Below, one piece after another: positions 8,638 to 17,515 of a stretch of DNA of 64,000 bases. Under the pieces are notes generated by a model. It was not told where the DNA came from. It did no database searches and saw only the letters and a program-made list of their open reading frames with translations. Location: the NCBI RefSeq assembly GCF_032883915.1, contig NZ_CP120717.1, positions 3,603,697-3,667,696 on the forward strand, read 5' to 3'. The translations under genes were made by a program, and so were the position numbers. Positions within the stretch are counted from its first letter, which is position 1. Every line of letters begins with the position of its first letter. This stretch comes from Endozoicomonas sp. 8E. GTDB taxonomy: Bacteria > Pseudomonadota > Gammaproteobacteria > Pseudomonadales > Endozoicomonadaceae.

Positions 8638-10236
8638 TCACTCAGTGACTGCAGACAATAAATGATTCCTCCGTAGTTCAGTGATTTTTACTACGCCATC
8701 CACACTGGATGTGATCACCTGGCTGCCATCGGCGCTAAAGGTGGCCGATGAGATAGCGGCATCATGGACAATGTTGGCTTTTTCTAACCAGGTACCATAA
8801 TCCTGCTGACCAATGATTTTCGCCGTTTTACAATGCAAGGTAGTTGTCACCAGGTGGCGGCCATCAGGGCTGAAGGTGGCTGACATGGCCAAAAAATTAT
8901 TGGCAAAGGAGGCTTTTTCTTCCCATAAGCCTTTGGCTTTTCTGCCGTAGATTTTCACTGTGCCATCGAAGATAGCAGTCACAACATGACGGCCATCGGG
9001 GCTGAAGGTAGCTGAGTTGACACCTTTACTGTGTTGACTGATGGTGTTTTTTTCCCATGATCCATCGGACTTCTTCTTATAGATTTTCACTGTGCCATCG
9101 AGGCTGCCTGTGACCACACAGTTACCAGCAGGGCTGAAGGCCGCTGACATGACAGCACCTTCATGGGGAAAAACCTCTTTTTCTTCCCATAATCTATCGT
9201 CTCTCTGGCTATAGATTCTTGCCGTTTTATTCCCGCAGGCGGTTACCACATGGCGGCCATCGCTGCTGAAAGTGGCTGAATAGACAGAATAATGATGGTA
9301 AAAGGTAACTGTTAACCCCCATGATCCATCATCCTTCTGACTATGGATTTTCACTGTGTTATCAAAACTGGCGGTCACGACATGACGACTATCGGTGCTG
9401 AAGGTGGCTGAACTGATCTGATGATGATGGAGAATGTTGATGTTTAGTTTCCATAACTCATTGCATCCAAGGCCACATATCTTCGCCCTGTGATTCGAGA
9501 CGGTTACCAGATGGTGACTATCGGGGCTGAAAATCGCTGATCTGACCGAACTGCCATGGGGAATGGAGGTTGTTCTTTCCCATATCCCATCAACCTTTTG
9601 GCGGTAGATTTTTGCCGTGTGGTCTCCATTGGTGGTGATCAGGTAGCGGCCATCGGCACTGAGAGCGGCAGAGTGGACTTTATTGAGGTTTCTTATAGGG
9701 TCGGTGTCGTCAATGCTGGTGGCTGAGTTGACTTCACAAATTTTGTCAATGGTGGCTTTTGTGACTAACTCAAAGGTTTTACATTGAGACATCAGCTCAG
9801 CCCTGGTGAAAAATAATAGAGCAGGTGAATAAACACTCGTCGGCTGGCGATCTGTGAGTGACTCGAGAAACGCCTGATCATTGGAAAACGACTCAAACCA
9901 GGCTCGGAGTTGGTTCTTGTCTTTTCTGTTGATGGTCATCCTCAGTTGATTCTGGTGTGCTGAAGAAAACTGTCGATACCAGGCTTTTGCCAGAGCGTTA
10001 TCTTCTTTGATCACATCGCGAAGGCGGGTACAGACCTTTTGTAAACTGCGAATATCCCGAAGTTTTAAATGGCGAAAAATCAGGGACAGTGTATCTGAGG
10101 TTAAATCCTGAAATGAAGATTTTTCTTCCTTGTCAGTTACAGTAATGGACTTTCCCGCATGGTTACCTGTTAGCGATAGAGCTTGAACTTGCGGTAGTGG
10201 TGGTTCAATAGCGGAATCATTATTTATTCCATGCAT
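8638..10236 (-). CDS. F6: F-box / eight-blade WD40 protein
   Basis: 532 residues. Leader MHGINNDSAIEPPLPQVQ, with the TP of LTPTGN missing (LSLTGNHAGKSITV). The F-box is standard. Blade openers: NKV, GSSV, HHQI, HYSV, EGAV, SKGV, NNFLA, DAAI. Blade 7 opens with NFLAM rather than the usual H-xxxV, a local change in the blade interface. Tail RRNHLLSAVTE. Upstream element at 10321-10357. The spacers upstream of F6, F9 and F11 are almost identical, pointing to recent exchange or duplication. Confidence 0.93.
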   Translation of the reverse strand: MHGINNDSAIEPPLPQVQALSLTGNHAGKSITVTDKEEKSSFQDLTSDTLSLIFRHLKLRDIRSLQKVCTRLRDVIKEDNALAKAWYRQFSSAHQNQLRMTINRKDKNQLRAWFESFSNDQAFLESLTDRQPTSVYSPALLFFTRAELMSQCKTFELVTKATIDKICEVNSATSIDDTDPIRNLNKVHSAALSADGRYLITTNGDHTAKIYRQKVDGIWERTTSIPHGSSVRSAIFSPDSHHLVTVSNHRAKICGLGCNELWKLNINILHHHQISSATFSTDSRHVVTASFDNTVKIHSQKDDGSWGLTVTFYHHYSVYSATFSSDGRHVVTACGNKTARIYSQRDDRLWEEKEVFPHEGAVMSAAFSPAGNCVVTGSLDGTVKIYKKKSDGSWEKNTISQHSKGVNSATFSPDGRHVVTAIFDGTVKIYGRKAKGLWEEKASFANNFLAMSATFSPDGRHLVTTTLHCKTAKIIGQQDYGTWLEKANIVHDAAISSATFSADGSQVITSSVDGVVKITELRRNHLLSAVTE

Positions 10237-10375
10237 GACGGGTTCCTGCAAAGTTGTTATTTATCTTTGATCAACAAGGAGGGTTCAAAATTATTTAGTA
10301 GTCAGAGACAATTTCAGAATGAAAGTTCATAACAGGTTGGTCAGTGAAACTAACAAAATTTCTTTCGCAAAGGTG

Positions 10376-12115
10376 TCACTCAGTGACAGCAGACAATAAA
10401 TGATTCCTCCGTAGTTCAGTGATTTTCACTATGCCATCCACACTGGCTGTGATCACCTGGCTGCCATCGGCGCTAAAGGTGGCCGATGAGATCCTTTCAT
10501 CATGGGTAATGGTGGCTTTTTCTGACCATGACCCATTATCCTGCTGACCAATGATGAACGCCGTTTTGTGATAAATCACCATATGTCGGCCATCAGGGCT
10601 GAAGGTGGCTGATAAGCCCCGACAATCAGAGGGTTTATCAAAACCTCTGGCTCTCACCCTCCAGCGTGGTAACCCATACAATATCACACGCTGTAGAGTC
10701 TGGTTTTCAGGGGAGTTATGTATTCTCACCCTCTGCGTGGGAACGAGTTGTTGGAATTTTGCGACACTCTCCTTAAGGCGAAAGGTGGTTTCTCTTTCCC
10801 ATGAGCCACTGGCGGTTCTGTCGTAAATTTTCACTGTGCCATCGTCGCTGGCAGTCACTAAATGGCGGCTATCGGGACTGAAGGTGGCCGAGTTGACAGT
10901 TTCCTTGTGTTCAATGATGAAATTTTCTTCCCATGATCCATCGGCCTCTTTGGTATAAATTTTCACCTTGCCATCTATAGTGGCGGTGACCACGTAGTTA
11001 CCACCGGCGCTGAAGGTGGCTGACAGGACAGCATCTCTATGGGGAATGGCTTTTATCACTTCCCATGATCCGTCCTTCTGGCTGTAGATTCTCGCCGTTT
11101 TATTCCAGCAGGCTGTGACCAGATGGCTCCTATCGGTGCTGAAACTGGCTGAAAAGACTAAATCTTTATGGCGAAGGGTGGCCGTTAACTGCCATGATCC
11201 ATCATCGTCCTTCCGGCTATGGATTTTTACTGTTCTATCGTAACTGGCGGTCACCAGCTGTCGGCTATCGGTGCTGAAGGTGGCTGATCTGACGGCACCA
11301 TAATGGCGAATGGTGGTGTTTGGTTCCCATGATTCATCGCACCTCAGATCAAGTATCTTCACCTTGCCATTCCCGTCGGCAGTCACCAGATGTTGAATAT
11401 CGGGACTGAAAGTCGCTGATTCGACCACTCCATCATGGCGAATGATGGTTTTTAATTCCCATGTTCCATCAGGCTTGTGGCCGTAGATTTTTGCCGTATG
11501 GTCTCCATTGCCGGTGACCAGATAGCGGCCATCAGCACTGAGGCAGACTGAGTTGATTTTATTCTTGTGTATTATATCGTCGCGATCGTCATCGCTGGTG
11601 GCTGAGTTCGCTTTATACGTTTTGTCAATAGTGGCTATAGTGACTGATTCAAAGGTTTTACATTGAGACATCAGCTCAGCTCTGGTGAAAAATAATAGAG
11701 CAGGTGAATAAACCCTTGTGGGCTGGCGATCTGTGAGTGACTCGAGTAATGCCTGATCATTAGAAAATAATTCAAACCAGGCCCGGAGTTGATTCTTGTC
11801 TTTTCTGTTGATGGACATCCTCAGTTGATTCTGGTGTGCTGAAGAAAACTGTCGAAACCAGGCTTTTGCCAGTGTGTTATCTTCTTTGATCAGGTCGCGA
11901 AGGCGGGTACATACCTTTTGTAAACTGCGAATATCCCGAAGTTTCAAATGACGAAAAATCAGAGACAGCGTATCTGAGGTTAAATCCTGAAATGAAGATT
12001 TTTTTTCCTTGTCAGTTACAGTGATGGACCTGCCAGCATGGTTACCCGTTAGCGATAGAGCTTGAGTTTGCATTATTGGTGGTTTAATAACGGAATCATT
12101 ATTTATTTGATGCAT
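10376..12115 (-). CDS. F7: F-box/WD40 protein with a 49-residue in-frame insertion in blade 7
   Basis: 579 residues, the longest of the array. Leader MHQINNDSVIKPPIMQTQ; standard F-box; linker DNTLAKAWFRQFS. Blade openers: NKI, DGVV, YGAV, KDLV, RDAV, KETV, then KESV, which runs into about 49 extra residues (AKFQQLVPTQR ... GFDKPSDCRG) before LSATFSPDG resumes. Blade 7 then has a contracted hairpin (RHMVIYHKTAFIIG). The insertion keeps the frame, so a full-length product is still predicted, but blade 7 probably does not fold normally. ATG at 12115 (the leader reads GMHQ instead of VMHG); upstream element at 12201-12237. Confidence 0.88.
   Translation of the reverse strand: MHQINNDSVIKPPIMQTQALSLTGNHAGRSITVTDKEKKSSFQDLTSDTLSLIFRHLKLRDIRSLQKVCTRLRDLIKEDNTLAKAWFRQFSSAHQNQLRMSINRKDKNQLRAWFELFSNDQALLESLTDRQPTRVYSPALLFFTRAELMSQCKTFESVTIATIDKTYKANSATSDDDRDDIIHKNKINSVCLSADGRYLVTGNGDHTAKIYGHKPDGTWELKTIIRHDGVVESATFSPDIQHLVTADGNGKVKILDLRCDESWEPNTTIRHYGAVRSATFSTDSRQLVTASYDRTVKIHSRKDDDGSWQLTATLRHKDLVFSASFSTDRSHLVTACWNKTARIYSQKDGSWEVIKAIPHRDAVLSATFSAGGNYVVTATIDGKVKIYTKEADGSWEENFIIEHKETVNSATFSPDSRHLVTASDDGTVKIYDRTASGSWERETTFRLKESVAKFQQLVPTQRVRIHNSPENQTLQRVILYGLPRWRVRARGFDKPSDCRGLSATFSPDGRHMVIYHKTAFIIGQQDNGSWSEKATITHDERISSATFSADGSQVITASVDGIVKITELRRNHLLSAVTE
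10616..10762. repeat. Repeat insertion inside F7 (in frame, 147 bp)
   Basis: Aligned with sister genes, F7 has about 147 extra bases between the codons for KESV and LSATF. The segment contains GCGTGGGAACGAGTTGTTGG followed by AATTTTGCGACACTCTCC, and also CACCCTCCAGCGTGG. The same words occur in every unit of the repeat block at 39.8-41.2 kb. It is therefore a dispersed genomic repeat that landed in a coding region with a length divisible by three. Exact edges are uncertain by a few bases. Confidence 0.75.
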
Positions 12116-12177
12116 ACCGTGTTCCTGCAAGGTTGTTATTTATCCTTGATCAACAGGGGCGTTTAAAAATTATCTAG

Positions 12178-13869
12178 TCAGTCAGAGACAATTTCAGAAT
12201 GAAAGTTCAGAACAGTTTGGTCAGTGCAACTAACAAAATGCCTTTCGGCACATACATGAAGGTGTTGCTCAGCGACAGCAGACAATAGATGATTCCTCCG
12301 TAGTTCAGTGATTTTCACTATGCCATCCTGGCTGGATGTGATCACCTGACTGCCATCGGCATTAAAGGTGGCCGATGAGATCCAGTCATCATGGGCAATG
12401 TTGGCCTTTTCTAACCATGAGCCATCATCCTGCTCACCAATGATTTTCGCCGTTTTACTGAAGAAGATAGTAGTCACCACATGGCAGCCATCGGGGCTGA
12501 AGGTGGCTGATAAGACAGACCCGCTATAGGAAAAGGTGGCTTTTTCTTCCCAGAAGTCATTGGTTTTTCTGCCATAAATTTTCACTGTGCGATCGCTGCT
12601 GGCAGTCACTACGTGGCGGGCATCGGGGCTGAAGGTGGCCGAGTTGAGATGATTACCGTGTTGAATGACGGTATTTTCTACCCATGATCCATCGCACTTC
12701 TTGCCATAGATTTTCGCCTTGCAATCGGTACTGGCGATGATCACATAGCAACCATCGGCGCTGAAGGTCGCTAACTCGACAACACTATCATGGGAAATGA
12801 TATCTTTTTGTTCCCAGGATCCATCGCCCTTCTGGCTATAGATTTTCACCGTCTTATCCCGACAGGCGGTTACCAAATGACAGCCAACAAGGGTGAAAGT
12901 GGCTGAAAGGACAGCATTCCGACGGGGAAGGGTGGCTGTTAACTCCCATGATCCATGATCCTTCTGGCTATGAATTTGTGTTGTGTCATCAATACTGACA
13001 GTCGCGACATGCCGACTATCGCTGCTGAAGATGGCTGATTTGATGTCACGACCATGGAGAATGATGGTGTTTTGTTCCCATGATTCATTGCATCCCAGAT
13101 CATATATCATTGCCTTGGCATCACTGGTGATGACAGCATGGCGACTATCGGGGCTGAAAATCGCTGATCTGGTGTCTCCGTAATGGCGAATGATGGTTTT
13201 TATTTCCCATGTTCCATCAGCCATGCAGCCGTAGATTTTTGCCGAACAGTCGTTATTGGCGGTGAGCAGATAGCGGCCATCAGCACTGAGGGCGGCTGAG
13301 TCGACTCCGCTGAGGTGTACCATACGGAGGCGATCAACTTCGCTGGTGGCTGAGTTGGGGTTATAAGTTTTGTCAATGGTGGATTTAGTGACCAATTCAA
13401 ATGTTTTACATTGAGACATCATCTCAACCCTGGTGAAAAATAACAGACTGGCTAAATAAACACTCGTCGGCTGGCGATCTGTGAGTGACCCGAGTAATAC
13501 CTGATCATTGGTAAACGACTCAAACCAGGCTCGGAGTTGATGCTTGTCTTTTCTAGTGAGGGTCATCAATAGCCGAGACTGGTGTTCTGAAGAAAACTGG
13601 CGAAACCAGGCTTTTGCCAGAGCGTTATCTTCTTTGATTACGTCGCGAAGGCGGGTACATACCTTTTGTAAACTGCGAATATCACGAAGTTTCAAATGGC
13701 GAAAAATAAAGGACAGTGTCTCTGAGGCTAAATGCTGCAATGAAGGTTTCTTTTCCTGGTCAGGTTCAGTAATGAACCTGCCCGCATGGTTGCCCGTTGG
13801 TGTTAGCGATAGAGCTTGAACTTGCGGTATTGGTAGTTCAGGACCGGGATTATTATCTATTCTGTGCAT
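12178..13869 (-). CDS. F8: F-box / eight-blade WD40 protein, stop lost and C-terminus extended
   Basis: 563 residues. The usual terminal SAVTE-stop has become SAVAEQ: the TGA codon is now CAA, so the frame runs about 30 residues further (QHLHVCAERHFVSCTDQ...) through the downstream spacer to 12178. It ends only 62 bp before F7 and overlaps F7's upstream element at 12201-12237. F-box is a variant (LASETLSFIFRHLKLRD). Blade openers: SGV, YGDT, GRDI, RNAV, DSVV, GNHL, SGSV, DDWI. Leader starts MHRIDNNPGPELPI. ATG at 13869 with AAAGAG upstream; its own upstream element is at 13954-13990. Confidence 0.9.
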   Translation of the reverse strand: MHRIDNNPGPELPIPQVQALSLTPTGNHAGRFITEPDQEKKPSLQHLASETLSFIFRHLKLRDIRSLQKVCTRLRDVIKEDNALAKAWFRQFSSEHQSRLLMTLTRKDKHQLRAWFESFTNDQVLLGSLTDRQPTSVYLASLLFFTRVEMMSQCKTFELVTKSTIDKTYNPNSATSEVDRLRMVHLSGVDSAALSADGRYLLTANNDCSAKIYGCMADGTWEIKTIIRHYGDTRSAIFSPDSRHAVITSDAKAMIYDLGCNESWEQNTIILHGRDIKSAIFSSDSRHVATVSIDDTTQIHSQKDHGSWELTATLPRRNAVLSATFTLVGCHLVTACRDKTVKIYSQKGDGSWEQKDIISHDSVVELATFSADGCYVIIASTDCKAKIYGKKCDGSWVENTVIQHGNHLNSATFSPDARHVVTASSDRTVKIYGRKTNDFWEEKATFSYSGSVLSATFSPDGCHVVTTIFFSKTAKIIGEQDDGSWLEKANIAHDDWISSATFNADGSQVITSSQDGIVKITELRRNHLLSAVAEQHLHVCAERHFVSCTDQTVLNFHSEIVSD

Positions 13870-14017
13870 GACTGGCTCTTTCAAAGTTGCTGTTTATCTT
13901 TGATCAACAAGGACGGTTAAAATTATTTAGTCAGTCAGAGACAATTTCAGAATGAAAGTTCAGAACAGGTTGGTCAGTGAAACTGACAAAATTTCTTTTG
14001 GTACATTGAGGATGGTG

Positions 14018-15622
14018 TTACCCAGTGACAGCAGACAACAAATGATTCCTCCGAAGTTCAGTGATTTTCACTATGCCATCGAAACTGGATGTGATCACCT
14101 GACTGCCATCGGCGCTGAAGGAGGCCGATGATATCCGGCGATCATGGATAATAGTGGCTTTTTCCAACCATGTTCCATCATCCTGCTGACCAAAAATTTT
14201 CGCCCTTGTGAGATAGTTAGAAGCAGTCACCACATGGCGACCATCAGGGCTGAAGGTGGCTGATACGACGAATGGCTCATGGTCAAAGATGGCTTTTACT
14301 TCCCACAAGCCATTGGCTTTTCGACCGTATATTTTCATTAAGTAATTGTTGCTGGCAGTCACCAGATGACGGCTATCGGGACTGAAGGTGGCCAAGTTAA
14401 AAGCTTGGCTGTGTTGAATGGTGGTATTTATTTCCCATGCTCCATCGGACTTCTTCTCATAGATTGTCGCAATGCAATCTTTACTGGCGGTGGCCACATA
14501 GCGACCATCGGCGCTGAAGGTGGCTGACAGGACGCCATCATTATGGGTAATGACATCTTTTTCTTTCCATGATCTGTCGTCCATTTGGCTGTAAATTTTC
14601 ACCGTTTTATCGAGACTGGCTGTGATCACATGGCAACCATCGGTGCTGAAAGTGGCTGAATTGACTAAATCGTTATGGGGAATGATGGCTGTTAACTGCC
14701 ATGATCCATCATCCTTCTGGCTATGGATTTTCGCTGTGTAATCAAAACTGGCGGTCACCACATGTTGGCTATCGGTGCTGAAGCCGACTGATTTGATGTC
14801 ACGACCATGGACAATGGTGGTGTTTGGTTCCCATGATTCATCGCACCTCAAATCAAATATTATTGCCGTGCCATTCACACTGGCAGTTGCTAGATGATGA
14901 CTATCGGGGCTGAAAACCGCTGATTTGACCTGTCTGTCATGGGGAATGGTGGTTTTTTTTTCCCATGTTCCATCAGGTTGGTGGTCGTAGATTTTTGCCG
15001 TTTTGTCTCCATTGGCGGTGACCAGATAGCGGCCATCAGCACTCAGGGCGGCCGATACAACCCTATTTAGGTGTGACATATTCATGTGGTCCTCAAAGGA
15101 TGTGGCTGAGTTCGCTTCATATGTTTTGTCAATGGTGGCTTTTGTGACTAACTCAAAAGTTTTGCATTTAGACATCAGCTCAGCCCTGGTGAAAAATAAT
15201 AAAGCAGGTGAATAAACACTCGTCGGTTGGCGATCTGTGAGTGACTCGAGTAATGCCTGATCATTAGAAAATAATTCAAACCAGGCCCGGAGTTGATTCT
15301 TGTCTTTTCTGTTGATGGACATCCTCAGTTGATTCTGGTGTGCTGAAGAAAACTGTCGAAACCAGGCTTTTGCCAGTGCGTTATCTTCTTTGATCAGGTC
15401 GCGGAGGCGGGTACATACCTTTTGTAAACTGCGAATATCCCGAAGTTTCAAATGGCGAAAAATCAGAGACAGCGTATCTGAGGTTAAATCCTGAAATGAA
15501 GATTTCTTTTCCTTGTCAGGGACAGTAATGGACCTGCCCGCATGGTTACCCGTTGGTGTTAGCGATAGTGCCTGGACTTGCGGTGGTGGTTCAATAACGG
15601 AATCATTATTTATTCCATGCAT
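14018..15622 (-). CDS. F9: F-box / eight-blade WD40 protein
   Basis: 534 residues; standard F-box; linker shared almost word for word with F7 (SINRKDKNQLRAWFELFSND), a sign of segment exchange. Blade openers: NRV, DRQV, GRDI, NDLV, NDGV, SQAF, EPFV, DRRI. Blade 7 has one extra residue (ASNYLTRAKIF), and the usual KIIGQQ reads KIFGQQ. Tail RRNHLLSAVTG. The codon before the start is GTG (from GTC), leaving the ATG at 15622 with CAGGAA in place. Upstream element at 15707-15743. Confidence 0.93.
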   Translation of the reverse strand: MHGINNDSVIEPPPQVQALSLTPTGNHAGRSITVPDKEKKSSFQDLTSDTLSLIFRHLKLRDIRSLQKVCTRLRDLIKEDNALAKAWFRQFSSAHQNQLRMSINRKDKNQLRAWFELFSNDQALLESLTDRQPTSVYSPALLFFTRAELMSKCKTFELVTKATIDKTYEANSATSFEDHMNMSHLNRVVSAALSADGRYLVTANGDKTAKIYDHQPDGTWEKKTTIPHDRQVKSAVFSPDSHHLATASVNGTAIIFDLRCDESWEPNTTIVHGRDIKSVGFSTDSQHVVTASFDYTAKIHSQKDDGSWQLTAIIPHNDLVNSATFSTDGCHVITASLDKTVKIYSQMDDRSWKEKDVITHNDGVLSATFSADGRYVATASKDCIATIYEKKSDGAWEINTTIQHSQAFNLATFSPDSRHLVTASNNYLMKIYGRKANGLWEVKAIFDHEPFVVSATFSPDGRHVVTASNYLTRAKIFGQQDDGTWLEKATIIHDRRISSASFSADGSQVITSSFDGIVKITELRRNHLLSAVTG

Positions 15623-15770
15623 CACGGGTTCCTGCAAAGTTGCTATTTATCTTTGATCAACAAGGAGGGCTCAAAATTATTTAGTAGTCAGAGACAATTT
15701 CAGAATGAAAGTTCATAACAGGTTGGTCAGTGAAACTAACAAAATGACTTTCGGCACATGCAGAAAGGTA

Positions 15771-17366
15771 TCACTCAGTGACAGCAGACAATAAATGATT
15801 CCTGCGTAGTTCAGTGATTTTCACTATGCCATCGAAACTGGATGTGATCACCTGACTGCCATCGGCGCTGAAGGAGGCCGATGAGATAGGTTCATCATGA
15901 ACAATATGGGCTTTTTCTGACCATGACCCATCATCCTGCTGACCAATGATTTTCGCCGTTTTGTCATAGCTGGCAGTCACCACATGGCGGCCATCAGGGC
16001 TGAAGGTGGCTGATAAGACCCAATCCTTATGGGAAAAGGTGGCTTTTTTTTCCCAAAAGCCATCGGCTTTTCTACCGTAAATTCTCACTGTGTTATCTTT
16101 GCTGGCAGTCACTACATAACGGCTATCGGGGCTGAAGGTGGCCGAGCTGACAGTTTTCCTGTGTTTAATGATGAAATTTTCTTCCCATGATCCATCGGCC
16201 TTCTTGCTAAAGATTCTCGCTGTGCCATCCATATTTGCGGTGACCACATAGCGACTATCGGCGCTAAAGATGGCTGACAGGGCATCACCAACATGAGGAA
16301 TGGCATCTTTTTCTTCCCATGATCCATCGTCCTTCTGACTATGGATGTTCAGCGTGTTACCAGCGGTGGTCAACACATGGCGGCCATCGGTGCTGAAAAT
16401 GGCTGAATGGACAAATTTTTTATGGGGAAGGGTGGCTGTTGACACCCATGATCCATCATCCTTCCGGCTATGGATTTGCACTGTCTTATCCAAACAGGCG
16501 GTTACGACATGACGACTATCGGTGCTGAAGCTGGCTGAACTGATCACAGGATCATGGCGAATGGTGGTGTTTGGTTCCCATGATTCATCGCACCTCAAAT
16601 CAACTATCTTTGCCGTGCCATTCGAACTGGCAGTAGCTACATGATGACTATCGGGGCTGAAAATCACTGATTGGACCTCTCCGTCATGGGGAATGGCGGC
16701 TTTTTTTTCCCATGTTCCATCAGGTTGGAGGCCGTAGATTTTTGCCGTTTTATCTCCATTGGCAGTGACCAGATAGCGGCCATCAGCACTTAGGGCAGCT
16801 GATATAACACTATTGAGGAGTGCCATATACATGCGGTCCTCAAAGGATGTGGCTGAGTTCGCTTCATATGTTTTGTCAATGGTGGCTTTTGTGACTAACT
16901 CAAAGGTTTTGCATTTAGACATCAGCTCAGCTCTGGTGAAAAATAATAAAGCAGGTGAATAAACACTCGTCGGCTGGCGGACTGTGAGTGACTTGAGTAA
17001 CGCCTGATCATTCGTAAACGACTCAAACCAGGCCCGGAGTTGATTCTTGTCTTTTCTGTTGATGGACATCCTCAGTTGATTCTGGTGTGCTGAAGAAAAC
17101 TGTCGATACCAGGCTTTTGCCAGTGCGTTATCTTCTTTGATCAGGTCGCGAAGGCGGGTACATACCTTTTGTAAACTGCGAATATCCCGAAGTTTCAAAT
17201 GACGAAAAATCAGAGACAGCGTATCTGAGGTTAAATCCTGAAATGAAGATTTTTTTTCCTTGTCAGTTACAGTGATTGATTTGCCAGCATGGTTACCCGT
17301 TAGCAATAGAGCTTGAGTTTGCATTATTGGTGGTTTAATAACGGAGTCATTATTTATTCGATGCAT
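15771..17366 (-). CDS. F10: F-box / eight-blade WD40 protein
   Basis: 531 residues. Leader (MHRINNDSVIKPPIMQTQ, with LTGNHAGKSITVTD) matches F7's, while the pre-propeller segment (KTYEANSATSFEDRM) matches F9's, so the gene is a mosaic. F-box standard. Blade openers: NSV, DGEV, DPVI, KKFV, VGDA, RKTV, KDWV, DEPI. Blades 5-7 resemble those of F13 closely. Blade 4 has a two-residue deletion (TTAGNTLNIHS). ATG at 17366; upstream element at 17452-17488. Confidence 0.93.
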   Translation of the reverse strand: MHRINNDSVIKPPIMQTQALLLTGNHAGKSITVTDKEKKSSFQDLTSDTLSLIFRHLKLRDIRSLQKVCTRLRDLIKEDNALAKAWYRQFSSAHQNQLRMSINRKDKNQLRAWFESFTNDQALLKSLTVRQPTSVYSPALLFFTRAELMSKCKTFELVTKATIDKTYEANSATSFEDRMYMALLNSVISAALSADGRYLVTANGDKTAKIYGLQPDGTWEKKAAIPHDGEVQSVIFSPDSHHVATASSNGTAKIVDLRCDESWEPNTTIRHDPVISSASFSTDSRHVVTACLDKTVQIHSRKDDGSWVSTATLPHKKFVHSAIFSTDGRHVLTTAGNTLNIHSQKDDGSWEEKDAIPHVGDALSAIFSADSRYVVTANMDGTARIFSKKADGSWEENFIIKHRKTVSSATFSPDSRYVVTASKDNTVRIYGRKADGFWEKKATFSHKDWVLSATFSPDGRHVVTASYDKTAKIIGQQDDGSWSEKAHIVHDEPISSASFSADGSQVITSSFDGIVKITELRRNHLLSAVTE

Positions 17367-17515
17367 ACCGGGTTCCTGCAAGGTTGTTATTTATCCTTGA
17401 TCGACAGGGGCGTTTAAAAATTATCTAGTCAGTCAGAGACAATTTCAGAATGAAAGTTCAGAACAGATTGGTCAGTGCAACTAACAAAATGCCTTTCGGC
17501 ACATACATGAAGGTG

